Assembly: GCF_014197015.1 (NCBI RefSeq)
Contig: NZ_JACIET010000001.1
Location: 1,612,001 to 1,676,000, forward strand
Length of the DNA: 64,000 nt
DNA from: Niveibacterium umoris
Lineage (GTDB): Bacteria; Pseudomonadota; Gammaproteobacteria; Burkholderiales; Rhodocyclaceae
Direction of reading: 5' to 3'
Shown: positions 16,186-24,609 of the stretch, one piece after another
Numbering within the stretch: position 1 is the first letter of the stretch
Layout of the letters: every line of letters begins with the position of its first letter
Translations under genes and position numbers: made by a program
Notes under the pieces: model-generated
What the model saw: the letters and a program-made list of their open reading frames with translations, nothing else
Databases searched by the model: none
What the model was told of the DNA's origin: nothing

Positions 16186-17355
16186 ATGAAACGCTCCCGC
16201 TTCGGCCGCCGCAGCGGCCTGTCCCGCGATGCTGAGAACCTCACCTGGCTCGCTGTGGGCCTTGCTGAATCCGGCAGTCGCGCCGAAGACTGCTTCTGGG
16301 AGAGCCGCCTGGCCGACCAGGTCGAGAAACTGCTCGACGAGGGTGACGAAGACACGCTCAACAGCGCGCTTGACCACCTCTATGCCACGCAGGCGAATGC
16401 CTACGACGAACTGGCGGACTTGATCGAATCGCGCGCCGAGTCCGGCACACCCGACAGCGGCGAGTTCGACGTGCTGCTGCTTGCTGCGCCAGTGATGGCG
16501 TGGTCGCGTTTCGCCATCGCCGCAGCCCCGGTTCCGCCCGCGCAACTGGCCAACCTGCGGGTACACCTGCAGGCGCACGTGCTGGCGGATGGCGTCAAGC
16601 TTGGCATGGCCGACTTCCTGTTTTCGCCGGACCAATTGCCGCAAGGCTATTGCGAAACGCGCCGCTTTGCCGTGGCGCTGGGCGAAGCTGCTGCCGTCGG
16701 GCAAAACCTGCACATCGCGACAGAGGCGCTGCCCGAAACGGCGAAGTTCCTCTCCGATGTCCGCTACATCCTCGCCGCCGCGGTCGTGCCGCGCGGCGCC
16801 CCCTTGTTCCGCTGGCAGGAACGCGACGGCAATCGCGAGCACGCACTGTCGCAGTGGCGCACGCAGGGCGGCGCCGTAATCGCGACGATGATGCCCGGCT
16901 GCGCACTCGAAGTGGTGCTGCCCGATGCCTACTTCGCCGCCAGCCGTCAGGCCGACCGCGACTCGCGCCCCTACTCACTGCGCGCGTCGGTGGCCTTCCT
17001 CACCACCACGCTCGAAACGCCGCCCGACACACTGCGCGCGATCATTGCGCCCTTCCACGACCGGCAACTCGAGGAATACCGCATCGGATTCACCCGCAAG
17101 GGGTCGGATGACGTGATCCACGGTGTCGTGTGGCCGCTGCTCGGCCCGGAAGACGAGAACAGCGAGATTCCGCAGCAGATCGAGGCGGCCCTGCGTGCCT
17201 GCGGCATGACCGACATCCTGCAACTCGATACGCGATTTCCGCTTGAGTATTGCGACGATTGCGGCGCACCGATGTATCCGTCGCCGGACGGCGAAGCCGT
17301 CCATGCGGAACTGCCGGAAGACAGCGCTGAAGCGGTGCCGCGGCATCTGCACTGA
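16186..17355 (+). CDS. DUF2863 family protein
   Basis: A 389-residue cytoplasmic protein beginning MKRSRFGRRSGLSRDAENL, a start I associate with the betaproteobacterial DUF2863 family; the function is unknown. It has no membrane segments. The N-terminal third is helical and acidic (DQVEKLLDEGDEDTLNSALDH split over a helix pair) and the middle is an alpha/beta region. The C-terminus carries one CxxC motif, YCDDCGAPMYPSPDGEAVH, which resembles half of a zinc ribbon. It follows bioD by 28 nt but probably has its own promoter. Confidence 0.75.
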   Translation: MKRSRFGRRSGLSRDAENLTWLAVGLAESGSRAEDCFWESRLADQVEKLLDEGDEDTLNSALDHLYATQANAYDELADLIESRAESGTPDSGEFDVLLLAAPVMAWSRFAIAAAPVPPAQLANLRVHLQAHVLADGVKLGMADFLFSPDQLPQGYCETRRFAVALGEAAAVGQNLHIATEALPETAKFLSDVRYILAAAVVPRGAPLFRWQERDGNREHALSQWRTQGGAVIATMMPGCALEVVLPDAYFAASRQADRDSRPYSLRASVAFLTTTLETPPDTLRAIIAPFHDRQLEEYRIGFTRKGSDDVIHGVVWPLLGPEDENSEIPQQIEAALRACGMTDILQLDTRFPLEYCDDCGAPMYPSPDGEAVHAELPEDSAEAVPRHLH

Positions 17356-17419
17356 ACCGTAACCGCTTTTCGCGGTCGACCCGCGGACAAGGGCAATTCG
17401 ACTCGGCAGGGGGATACGG

Positions 17420-17827
17420 ATGACACGCAAATTTCAACGGCCGGACGCGGAATGGCGGAAACAGCTCGACGCCGAGCAGTTTCATGTAACGCGGGAAAAA
17501 GGTACCGAGCGGGCGTTCACCGGTGCCTACTGGAACGTCTGGGACAAGGGCGAGTACCGCTGTGTGTGCTGTGGCAGCGCGCTGTTCCGCTCCGAAGACA
17601 AGTTCGACGCAGGCTGCGGCTGGCCCAGCTTTTCAACCGCTGCGGTCGCCGAGAACGTTGAAACCGCGGCCGACCACAGCTACGGCATGCGCCGCACCGA
17701 AGTGCTCTGCACCCAGTGCGGTGCGCATCTTGGTCATGTGTTCGAAGACGGCCCGCAACCGACCGGCTTGCGCTACTGCATCAATTCGGCCTCGCTCCAG
17801 CTCAAGAAGGACAGCGAGGGCGGCTGA
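17420..17827 (+). CDS. msrB: Peptide methionine-(R)-S-oxide reductase
   Basis: A 135-residue MsrB. It has two zinc-binding CxxC pairs ([10 protein letters not shown] and [11 protein letters not shown]), the conserved GCGWPSF, and the catalytic Cys in [11 protein letters not shown]. It repairs R-methionine sulfoxide in proteins in the cytoplasm. GGGGG six bases before the ATG is a good ribosome-binding site. It is convergent with the DUF599 gene, with a 9-nt gap. Confidence 0.95.
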   Translation: MTRKFQRPDAEWRKQLDAEQFHVTREKGTERAFTGAYWNVWDKGEYRCVCCGSALFRSEDKFDAGCGWPSFSTAAVAENVETAADHSYGMRRTEVLCTQCGAHLGHVFEDGPQPTGLRYCINSASLQLKKDSEGG

Positions 17828-17836
17828 GCCGCGCCG

Positions 17837-18532
17837 TTATTCGCGCAGCGCCGCAGCGGTGCGACTGACGAAGTCGCGCCGCGCCAACACGATCAGCACG
17901 ACGGTGCTCATGCCGATGAAGACCCAGCCGTTGATGCACCAGCTCACCACCGCCAGACCGAAGTAGTAAGCACGTATTCCGGAATTGAAGGCATCTCCGG
18001 CGCTGGTGTTCACCTCCGCCTGCTTGCGCGCTGCACGCTCCTTGATCTCGTCGCTCGCGCCTGGCGCCGGCGCCGCGCCGATCACGATGGAAAGCACATT
18101 GAACTGGCGCAGCGACCAGGTGAAATTGAAGTAGGCGACGACAAAGATCACCAGCAGCATCAAGAGCTTGAATTCGAGCAACTCGCGACTGGTGTGCGCC
18201 GCGAAGGGCAGATCGGCGGTTGCGTTGAGCACACGGTCAAGGCCGCCGACCAGTGCCATCAGACCGGCCAGGATGTAGACCGAGGTGTTGGCGTAGAACG
18301 AGACGCTGCCCATCAGGTGCCCGACCAGCGAGACATCGGCCACCCGGTTTTCGCGCTCCATCATCTGCCGTGCCCAGGTCAGGCGCTCGCGGTGGGTGCC
18401 GCCCAGCAGGTTGTGCGCACCGTCGTTGCCGCGTTCGACGATGACACCGTAGCCGACCCAGCAGACCAGGAACCAGGCGAGCCCGATCCAGTCGAGCGGA
18501 CCGAGCAGGTGAAGGAGTCCCGAAAACATCAT
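17837..18532 (-). CDS. DUF599 family inner-membrane protein
   Basis: A 231-residue protein with about four membrane segments: residues 12-32, 70-95, 115-140 and 195-222. Recognisable blocks are WVGYGVIVERG, WARQMMERENRVADVSLVGHLM and the conserved NTSAGDAFNSGIRAYYFGLAV. The family is widespread and of unknown function. Its start overlaps the stop of the upstream hydrolase (ATGA), so the two are translationally coupled. Confidence 0.82.
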   Translation of the reverse strand: MMFSGLLHLLGPLDWIGLAWFLVCWVGYGVIVERGNDGAHNLLGGTHRERLTWARQMMERENRVADVSLVGHLMGSVSFYANTSVYILAGLMALVGGLDRVLNATADLPFAAHTSRELLEFKLLMLLVIFVVAYFNFTWSLRQFNVLSIVIGAAPAPGASDEIKERAARKQAEVNTSAGDAFNSGIRAYYFGLAVVSWCINGWVFIGMSTVVLIVLARRDFVSRTAAALRE

Positions 18533-19425
18533 TGCTCCAGAAGGAAGTCGCGGACCGGCGCGATCTGCGCCGGGTCCATCAGCATCGGCGCGTGCCCCAC
18601 GCCGGGTATTTCAAGTATCCGCGCCTGCGGGCCGCGGCGCCCCATCTCCTGATGCGTCGCGGCGGTAAGCAAGTCGGATTCCGCGCCGCGCAGTACCAGG
18701 GTCGGGCAGCGAATGCCGTCGTACAGCGGCCACAGATCGACATCATTGAGTACCGGGGCTGCGCGGAAGACTTCGCCAATGCCGGGGTCGTAGATCATCT
18801 CGAAACCGCCCTCTGCACGACTGCGCAGCGAGGTCAGCGTGAGGTGGCGCCATTGATCGTCGCTGAGCGGGCCAAACGGGGCACTCACCGCGCGGATGTA
18901 GGCCTCGGCGGCAGCGTAGTCGGGGAAGACCGGCGCACGGCCGACGTACTCGCCGATCCGGCGCAGCGATGCGCCGGTGACCAGGGGGCCGACATCGTTG
19001 AGCACCAATCGCGCGATCGGTTGGTCCGGCTGCGCCGCGATCGCCATGCCGATCAGGCCCCCCATCGAGGTACCGACCCAGTGCACCTGCTCGGCGCCAG
19101 ACCGCGCGATCAGCACCATCATGTCCGAGACGTATTGCGGCAGGCCGTAATTGGCTTTGTTCGGCAGCCAGTCGCTGCGGCCGCGCCCGACAACATCCGG
19201 GCAGATCACCCGGTAATGGGACGACAGCGTGTGCGCGAGCGTGTCGAAGTCGCGACCGTTACGGGTCAGCCCGTGCACGCAGATGAGTACCCGATCGTTG
19301 TGCGGGTCGCCCCACTCGATGTAGTGCATCCGGTGCAGGCGCTGGGGATTGGCGCATCGCACCCAACCCTCGCGCGGCGACGCAGACGGCCGCCCACCGA
19401 ACAATGCCCTGATGCCCGCAAGCAT
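18529..19425 (-). CDS. Alpha/beta hydrolase
   Basis: A 298-residue alpha/beta-hydrolase-fold enzyme without a signal peptide. HGLTRNGRDFD forms the oxyanion region. The nucleophile Ser is in VHWVGTSMGGLIGMA (about residue 118), the acid is probably in RGAESDLLT and the catalytic His in GVGHAPMLMDP. The substrate cannot be told from sequence. The start at 19425 follows GGAGG by four bases. It is upstream of, and overlaps, the DUF599 gene. The comEC stop lies 40 nt before its start, all on the same strand. Confidence 0.82.
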   Translation of the reverse strand: MLAGIRALFGGRPSASPREGWVRCANPQRLHRMHYIEWGDPHNDRVLICVHGLTRNGRDFDTLAHTLSSHYRVICPDVVGRGRSDWLPNKANYGLPQYVSDMMVLIARSGAEQVHWVGTSMGGLIGMAIAAQPDQPIARLVLNDVGPLVTGASLRRIGEYVGRAPVFPDYAAAEAYIRAVSAPFGPLSDDQWRHLTLTSLRSRAEGGFEMIYDPGIGEVFRAAPVLNDVDLWPLYDGIRCPTLVLRGAESDLLTAATHQEMGRRGPQARILEIPGVGHAPMLMDPAQIAPVRDFLLEQ

Positions 19426-19465
19426 GTGGCCTCCAATGCACTCCGACTCCGATGCGGCGAGTCTA

Positions 19466-21802
19466 TCACCGCGTCGCCGCGAATCCGGTATGCCAGTAAC
19501 GCTGCGCCGTTTCGCGCCAACGCTCGACAGCGATACCTTCCGCATCGACATGCAGGCGGATCGCGCCGTCGCGGTCGGTGCGCAGATCGGTCGCGCCGGC
19601 TTCGCGATAACGTGCGGCGACCTCGTCATGCGGATGGCCAAAGCGGCTGCGATAGCCGACCGAGTACATCACCCAGGCCGGCGCAAGTGCCGCGATGAAT
19701 GGCGCACCGGAGGAACTGCGGCTGCCATGATGCGGCGCCACCACGACGTCGGTGGGCGCGAGCGCCCCGGCCGCGGCGAGTTCGTCTTCGGAGGCCAGTT
19801 CGATATCGGCCGCCAGCAGCACCGCATGGGCGCCGGCACTGACCCGCAGCACGCAACTGTTGCGATTGCCGCCAAGGGCGTGGTCCGGCGACGGATGCAG
19901 CACATCGAAATGCACGCCATCCCACTCCCAGTGCTCGCCGCGCACGCAGGGGCGCAGTGCCGGCAGCGTGCCACGCAGCGGATGCGGTTCCGGCAACGAC
20001 GCCATCGTCTGCGCGACCGCTATTGCATCGATGATCGCCAGTGCGCCGCCAGAGTGGTCGCTGTCGTCGTGACTGACCACCAGCCCGTCGAGGCGCGCAA
20101 CACCTTCGCCTCGCAGGTAAGGCACGACAATGCGCTGCCCGGCGTCACTGCTGATGCCGTAACGCGGCCCGGTATCGAACAACAGATCGTGACTGGCGGT
20201 GCGCACATGCGTTGCGAGCCCCTGCCCGACGTCCAGCATCACCAGATCGAAACTGCCTTGCGGTGGGCGTGGCGGCTGCCAGCACAGCAGCGCGATGAAT
20301 ACTGCAGCCGCCGCGCCACGACCGGGCACCCCCCGCGGTGCCAGCAACCACAGCGCCGCCGCGCTTGCCGCGAGGACCAGCACGCCCGGCGCTGCCGCCT
20401 GCTGCCAGATGGCCCATGCCGGCGCTGCGAGCCAGTCGAGTCCGCGCGCCAGCCAGTCGAACAGCCACGCCGCGACATCGAGTGAGGGCGCCCAGTCGCA
20501 CACCACGAACAACAACTCCAGCGGCAAGAGCACAAAGGTCACCAAGGGCACCGCAACCAGATTAGCGAGCGGCGCTACCAACGAGACCTGGCCTGTCAGT
20601 GCCAGCAAGGCGGGCGCCAGACCGAGCCCGATCGCCCACTGCGCCGCCAACCAGCTGCGCACCGCAGAACTGCCCTGCGTCTGCCCTGCCCCCCATAGCA
20701 GCAAGGCCACGGCAACGAACGACAGCCAGGTCCCCTTGCTCAACACACACCACGGGTCCCACAACAGCACCGCCACCAGCGCCGAGGCCAGCGCCAGCGC
20801 AGGGCGCACGGTGCGCCCGCCATGCGTCGCCAGCGCAACCATGCCGAGCATCACCAATGAGCGCTGCGCCGGCACCGCGGCACCCGCGAGCGCCACATAG
20901 CCGGTCGCGGCCAGCAAGCCGAACAATGCCCCCGCTGCCTGCGCAGGAAGCCGCAACGCCAGCCACGGCACGCGGCGCCAGAATCCGGCCAGCGCTGCTC
21001 CGGCCACCAGCGCCCACACCGTGACATGCACGCCGGAGATTGATATCAGGTGCGTAATACCGCTGCGCGCGAACAGGCGCCATTGCTCGGCGCTGACAGC
21101 GTCCTGGTCACCGATCGCCAGCGCCACCAGCACGCCGCGCCAAGGGGACTGCGGCAGCGCGCGTTCGAATCGATCGCGTATCGACTGGCGCAGGCGTTCG
21201 ACCGCGATCATCGGAGCGCTCACCTCATCCGCAATCATGTGGGCGGTGGCAACCTCGCGGACATAGCCCGTCGCGCCAACGCCCTCTGCAAGCAACATCG
21301 CCTCGCGATCGCTGCCATGCGGGTTCAGTGTGCCGTGCGGGCGTTTGAGCCGTACCGTCAGACGCCATACCTGCCCTGCCCGCAGGTCGGGAATCCCGGC
21401 GCTCGCCGAGCGATACCAGCTGATCTGCAGGTGCGAGGGGATGCCACGCGGCGCGTCCAGCGTCTCGAAGACGAATCCGCTGCCGTGATCCACCTTGCGC
21501 GGCATCTCGGCAATGCGGCCGGTGACAGCGACATCGATGCCTTCCAGCCCCGCGGCGAGACGATCCGATAGTCGCGATTCGGCGCGCAGGCTCGTGGCGC
21601 CAAACCCCACCGCCGAGGCGGCTACAAACACAAGGACGAAGGCGGTGCGCCTGCCGCAGCGAGGCGCGCAAGGGATCAACAGCCCGACCCCGCCAGCCAC
21701 CGCGAGGCATAGCGCCAGGCCATGTGTCGGCAGCACGGCTTGCGACTGCAGCATCACCGTGCCCAACAACAAACCCGCCGCCAATGGAAAGATCAGTGCC
21801 AC
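19466..21802 (-). CDS. comEC: ComEC/Rec2-type DNA internalization channel protein
   Basis: A polytopic inner-membrane protein of about 778 residues that passes single-stranded DNA into the cytoplasm during natural transformation. Order of parts: two or three N-terminal membrane segments with a DUF4131-like region; the Competence domain with the hallmark HLISISGVHVTVWALVAG (about residue 255) and many membrane helices; and a C-terminal metallo-beta-lactamase-like domain from about 540 (LDVGQGLATHV, VVSHDDSDHSGG, APHHGSRSS). The exact start is unsure: GTG 21802 precedes the first membrane segment; an internal ATG is also possible, and longer in-frame extensions look noncoding. Confidence 0.88.
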   Translation of the reverse strand: MALIFPLAAGLLLGTVMLQSQAVLPTHGLALCLAVAGGVGLLIPCAPRCGRRTAFVLVFVAASAVGFGATSLRAESRLSDRLAAGLEGIDVAVTGRIAEMPRKVDHGSGFVFETLDAPRGIPSHLQISWYRSASAGIPDLRAGQVWRLTVRLKRPHGTLNPHGSDREAMLLAEGVGATGYVREVATAHMIADEVSAPMIAVERLRQSIRDRFERALPQSPWRGVLVALAIGDQDAVSAEQWRLFARSGITHLISISGVHVTVWALVAGAALAGFWRRVPWLALRLPAQAAGALFGLLAATGYVALAGAAVPAQRSLVMLGMVALATHGGRTVRPALALASALVAVLLWDPWCVLSKGTWLSFVAVALLLWGAGQTQGSSAVRSWLAAQWAIGLGLAPALLALTGQVSLVAPLANLVAVPLVTFVLLPLELLFVVCDWAPSLDVAAWLFDWLARGLDWLAAPAWAIWQQAAAPGVLVLAASAAALWLLAPRGVPGRGAAAAVFIALLCWQPPRPPQGSFDLVMLDVGQGLATHVRTASHDLLFDTGPRYGISSDAGQRIVVPYLRGEGVARLDGLVVSHDDSDHSGGALAIIDAIAVAQTMASLPEPHPLRGTLPALRPCVRGEHWEWDGVHFDVLHPSPDHALGGNRNSCVLRVSAGAHAVLLAADIELASEDELAAAGALAPTDVVVAPHHGSRSSSGAPFIAALAPAWVMYSVGYRSRFGHPHDEVAARYREAGATDLRTDRDGAIRLHVDAEGIAVERWRETAQRYWHTGFAATR

Positions 21803-22091
21803 ACGCCCGACGCAATGCCATATGCATGAAGCTGAGTATTGTCGCCGCCACCGCCGTAAGCGCGCGTGGAGCGCTTCACATGCGCGCCCGGGCGCCAGAG
21901 TGGCCCGATGATCTCGCGCAAGAATCCATGCACTACCGCTCAAGACCGGGATGCGGCCGCCGATATGCGTCGAATCGACTTGCGCGATCAAGGTTGTCAC
22001 GACAGAGGCTGGCAGCGAGAATTTGCCAGCCAGCGCCTGGAAACCGGTAACGAACGTCGTTACGCCGCGCGGCGCAAGAGAAAGGACCGCA
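21803..22091. other. Intergenic gap between divergent comEC and the GGDEF-EAL gene
   Basis: This 289-nt stretch separates two divergent genes. Open frames extend into it from both sides but lack the codon pattern and similarity of the genes. It should hold both promoters; I see no clear consensus boxes or repeats. Confidence 0.5.
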
Positions 22092-24530
22092 TTGGATACC
22101 GGCTTCGCCAGCACCGCTGAGCGCGACGCGGCGCTCGCCGCCTTGAATGCCCTCACGGCGCGCATCGAGTACGAACCGCGTACGGTCGTGGAATTGGCGA
22201 ACGCGCTGTACGCCGAGGCGGATGAGGCCCTGATCCGCGGCGCAGCATTGGTGCAGCGCGGTGCGGCCCAGCGCATTCTCGGTCAGCACGGCGAAGCGCT
22301 TGCGTCGCTCCAGGCAGCCCTGTACGAACTTGCAGACACCGACGACCTTGACTGGCAGGGCGAGGCGCACCTTCAACTCGTAGCCCTCTACGGCCTGGGG
22401 CAATCCTTTGAGCTGGCCGAGCACCATCAGGCGCTGGCGCAAGCCGCATTCAAACGCTCCGGAAACCCTCACGGCATCCTTCGGGCGCGGGTGTTTTCCG
22501 CGATCAGCCTGGGCATCGCCGACCGCGATGAGGAGGCCCTGGCGCTGTTGAGCGACACATGCAGCGAGTACGCTCGGCTTACCGAGCCCGATCCCGTCGG
22601 TCACGCCATGTGCCTTGCCAATCTCGCCGCGGCCCTCACCTATCTGGGCCGCCCGGAGCAAGCGCAGCAGTGTCTCGACGAGGCCCTGCCGCTTGCGCTC
22701 AGTGCAAAGAGCCTGCGCGCCGAAGCGATGATCTGCACGCGCGCTGCCAATCTGGCGAAACAGCGCAGCGATGTCGGCACGGCTCGCGCGCTGGCGACGC
22801 GCGCCAACGACATCGCCACCAGGGTCGGTTTTGTGCAGCTCATTGCCCTGGCCACGCAAGTACTGGCCGAAATCGCAGAAGCGGATGGCGACATGAAACT
22901 CGCCGTATCGCTGACGGACAATGCCCTGCAAGCGGCAGTCAGCGCCGGCGACAGGTCTTGCGCAATAGGGGTTCTGCGCGAGGCGGCCTTGCGGGCCGAA
23001 CGCATGGGCGATGTCGTGCGCGCGCTCGCCGACTGGAAAGCCCATTTCGACGAACGCCTGAAGTTCCTCGACGAACGCTACCGCAGCAGCGTGCACTTTC
23101 AGCAGACCGAACACACGATTGCGCTTGCGCGAAAGCACGGAGCGGAACTGGAATCGGAAGTCCGGCATCAGACCGAAGCCATGGAAGCCACGCTGGCCAA
23201 GCTGCGCGCCGAAGCCGACCGGCGACGGCAAGCCGAGGCGGAGTTGCGCCAGCTGGCGGATTACGACCCCCTTACCGCTTGCGCAAGCTGGCATCGCTTT
23301 CCGTCTATCGTCAATGAGGTCGTGAACACCTCGCCCCAGGGCGCCGCGATACTGCTGGTCGATCTGCGCGGACTGAAGGCCATCAACGACGAGTGGGGCC
23401 ACCTGGTCGGTGACCAGTTGGTACGTGAGGCCGCTGCGCGCCTGCGTTCGAGCGTGGCCCCCGACGCCGTGGTGCGCCTTGGGGGCGACGAATTCGTGGT
23501 CGTGCTGGCGGGTACGCTACGCGCCCTGACTGCCGGCGAGATCGCTGCGCGGGTCGTGGAACGGATCTCGGCACCGTTCAGTATCAACGGCGAGATGCTG
23601 CAGATTTCCACCTCGATCGGTGTGGCCCGTTATCCGGATCACGGCTGCGACGCCGAATCCTTGCTTCAGTCGGCAGACCTCGCGCTCTCGGCCGCAAAAC
23701 TCGACCATCGTCGCCAGGTCGTGTTTTACGACGCAATCTACGGCCAGCGCCTCAAACGCAGCAACCAGATGCGGCGCCTGTTGCGCACCGCGTTGGCGCG
23801 TCGCGAATTCACGCTCTGCTACCAACCCCAGATCCGCCTCTCGGATCGCGTGTTGATTGGCTTCGAGGCGCTGATCGGCTGGCAATCACCAGAACTGGGT
23901 GCCGTCTCGCCGGCCGAGTTCATTCCGCTGGCCGAGACCGGCGGCGAGATTCTGAGTTTGGGGCGGTGGGTCTTCGAGTCGGCATTCGCGCAAGCCAAGG
24001 TCTGGACCACGCAAACCGGCAGGCCGCTGCGGATGTCGGTCAACCTCTCGATGCGCCAGTTTCGCGACCCGCTGCTCGGCAAACAGATTCGTGAAGCGCT
24101 GGATGCCTCTGGCCTTGCGCCCGATCAGGTCGAACTGGAAGTCACCGAAAGCTGTGCCATGGAAGACCCCGAGCAGACGCTGGAGACACTTGGCGCCCTG
24201 CGTGACTTGGGCGTACGTGTCGCGCTCGACGATTTCGGCACCGGCTATTCAAACATCGCACAGCTGGTGCGCATGCCGATCAGTTCGCTGAAACTCGACC
24301 GCAGCCTGATCAACGGCGTCGGGCGCGAAAGCCGTCGCAACACCATCGTGCTCACCGTCATTCGCGTGGCCCATACGCTCAACATCGAGACCGTCGCCGA
24401 AGGCATCGAAGACGAGGCGACCCTTGATGCGGTGAAAGCCCTGGGCGCCACCCACGGACAGGGCTACCACTTCGGCCAGGCGCTTGCACCGGATGATCCG
24501 ACCCTGCTTCGATGGATTGCCCAGGCATGA
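22092..24530 (+). CDS. GGDEF-EAL protein with TPR-like N-terminal sensor region
   Basis: An 812-residue soluble protein. Residues 20-330 form helix pairs resembling TPR repeats; 330-385 is a coiled coil (RHQTEAMEATLAKLRAEADR). The GGDEF domain (about 385-545) keeps LGGDEFVV at about 464, but the usual DxLTGLxNR start is LTACASWHRF and the metal-site strand reads LVDLRGLKAIND, so cyclase activity is doubtful. The EAL domain (553-805) has FEALIGW, MSVNLSMRQF, EVTESCAME, ALDDFGTGYSN, LKLDRSLI and VAEGIED, consistent with an active c-di-GMP phosphodiesterase. The start is taken as TTG 22092, five bases after AAAGGA; the ATG at 21951 has no such site. Confidence 0.85.
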   Translation: MDTGFASTAERDAALAALNALTARIEYEPRTVVELANALYAEADEALIRGAALVQRGAAQRILGQHGEALASLQAALYELADTDDLDWQGEAHLQLVALYGLGQSFELAEHHQALAQAAFKRSGNPHGILRARVFSAISLGIADRDEEALALLSDTCSEYARLTEPDPVGHAMCLANLAAALTYLGRPEQAQQCLDEALPLALSAKSLRAEAMICTRAANLAKQRSDVGTARALATRANDIATRVGFVQLIALATQVLAEIAEADGDMKLAVSLTDNALQAAVSAGDRSCAIGVLREAALRAERMGDVVRALADWKAHFDERLKFLDERYRSSVHFQQTEHTIALARKHGAELESEVRHQTEAMEATLAKLRAEADRRRQAEAELRQLADYDPLTACASWHRFPSIVNEVVNTSPQGAAILLVDLRGLKAINDEWGHLVGDQLVREAAARLRSSVAPDAVVRLGGDEFVVVLAGTLRALTAGEIAARVVERISAPFSINGEMLQISTSIGVARYPDHGCDAESLLQSADLALSAAKLDHRRQVVFYDAIYGQRLKRSNQMRRLLRTALARREFTLCYQPQIRLSDRVLIGFEALIGWQSPELGAVSPAEFIPLAETGGEILSLGRWVFESAFAQAKVWTTQTGRPLRMSVNLSMRQFRDPLLGKQIREALDASGLAPDQVELEVTESCAMEDPEQTLETLGALRDLGVRVALDDFGTGYSNIAQLVRMPISSLKLDRSLINGVGRESRRNTIVLTVIRVAHTLNIETVAEGIEDEATLDAVKALGATHGQGYHFGQALAPDDPTLLRWIAQA

Positions 24531-24609
24531 CTACTCGCCCACATTACCCGCCACGGCCGGTGCCAGTGCTGAACAAAAACGCCAGCAAACCTCATCGGGC
24601 GGGGCTCTC

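Noticed and set aside
21803-22276. N-terminal extension of comEC into the GGDEF-EAL gene
   Set aside because: It would overlap the divergent gene and reads as non-conserved sequence; membrane segments begin only after 21802.
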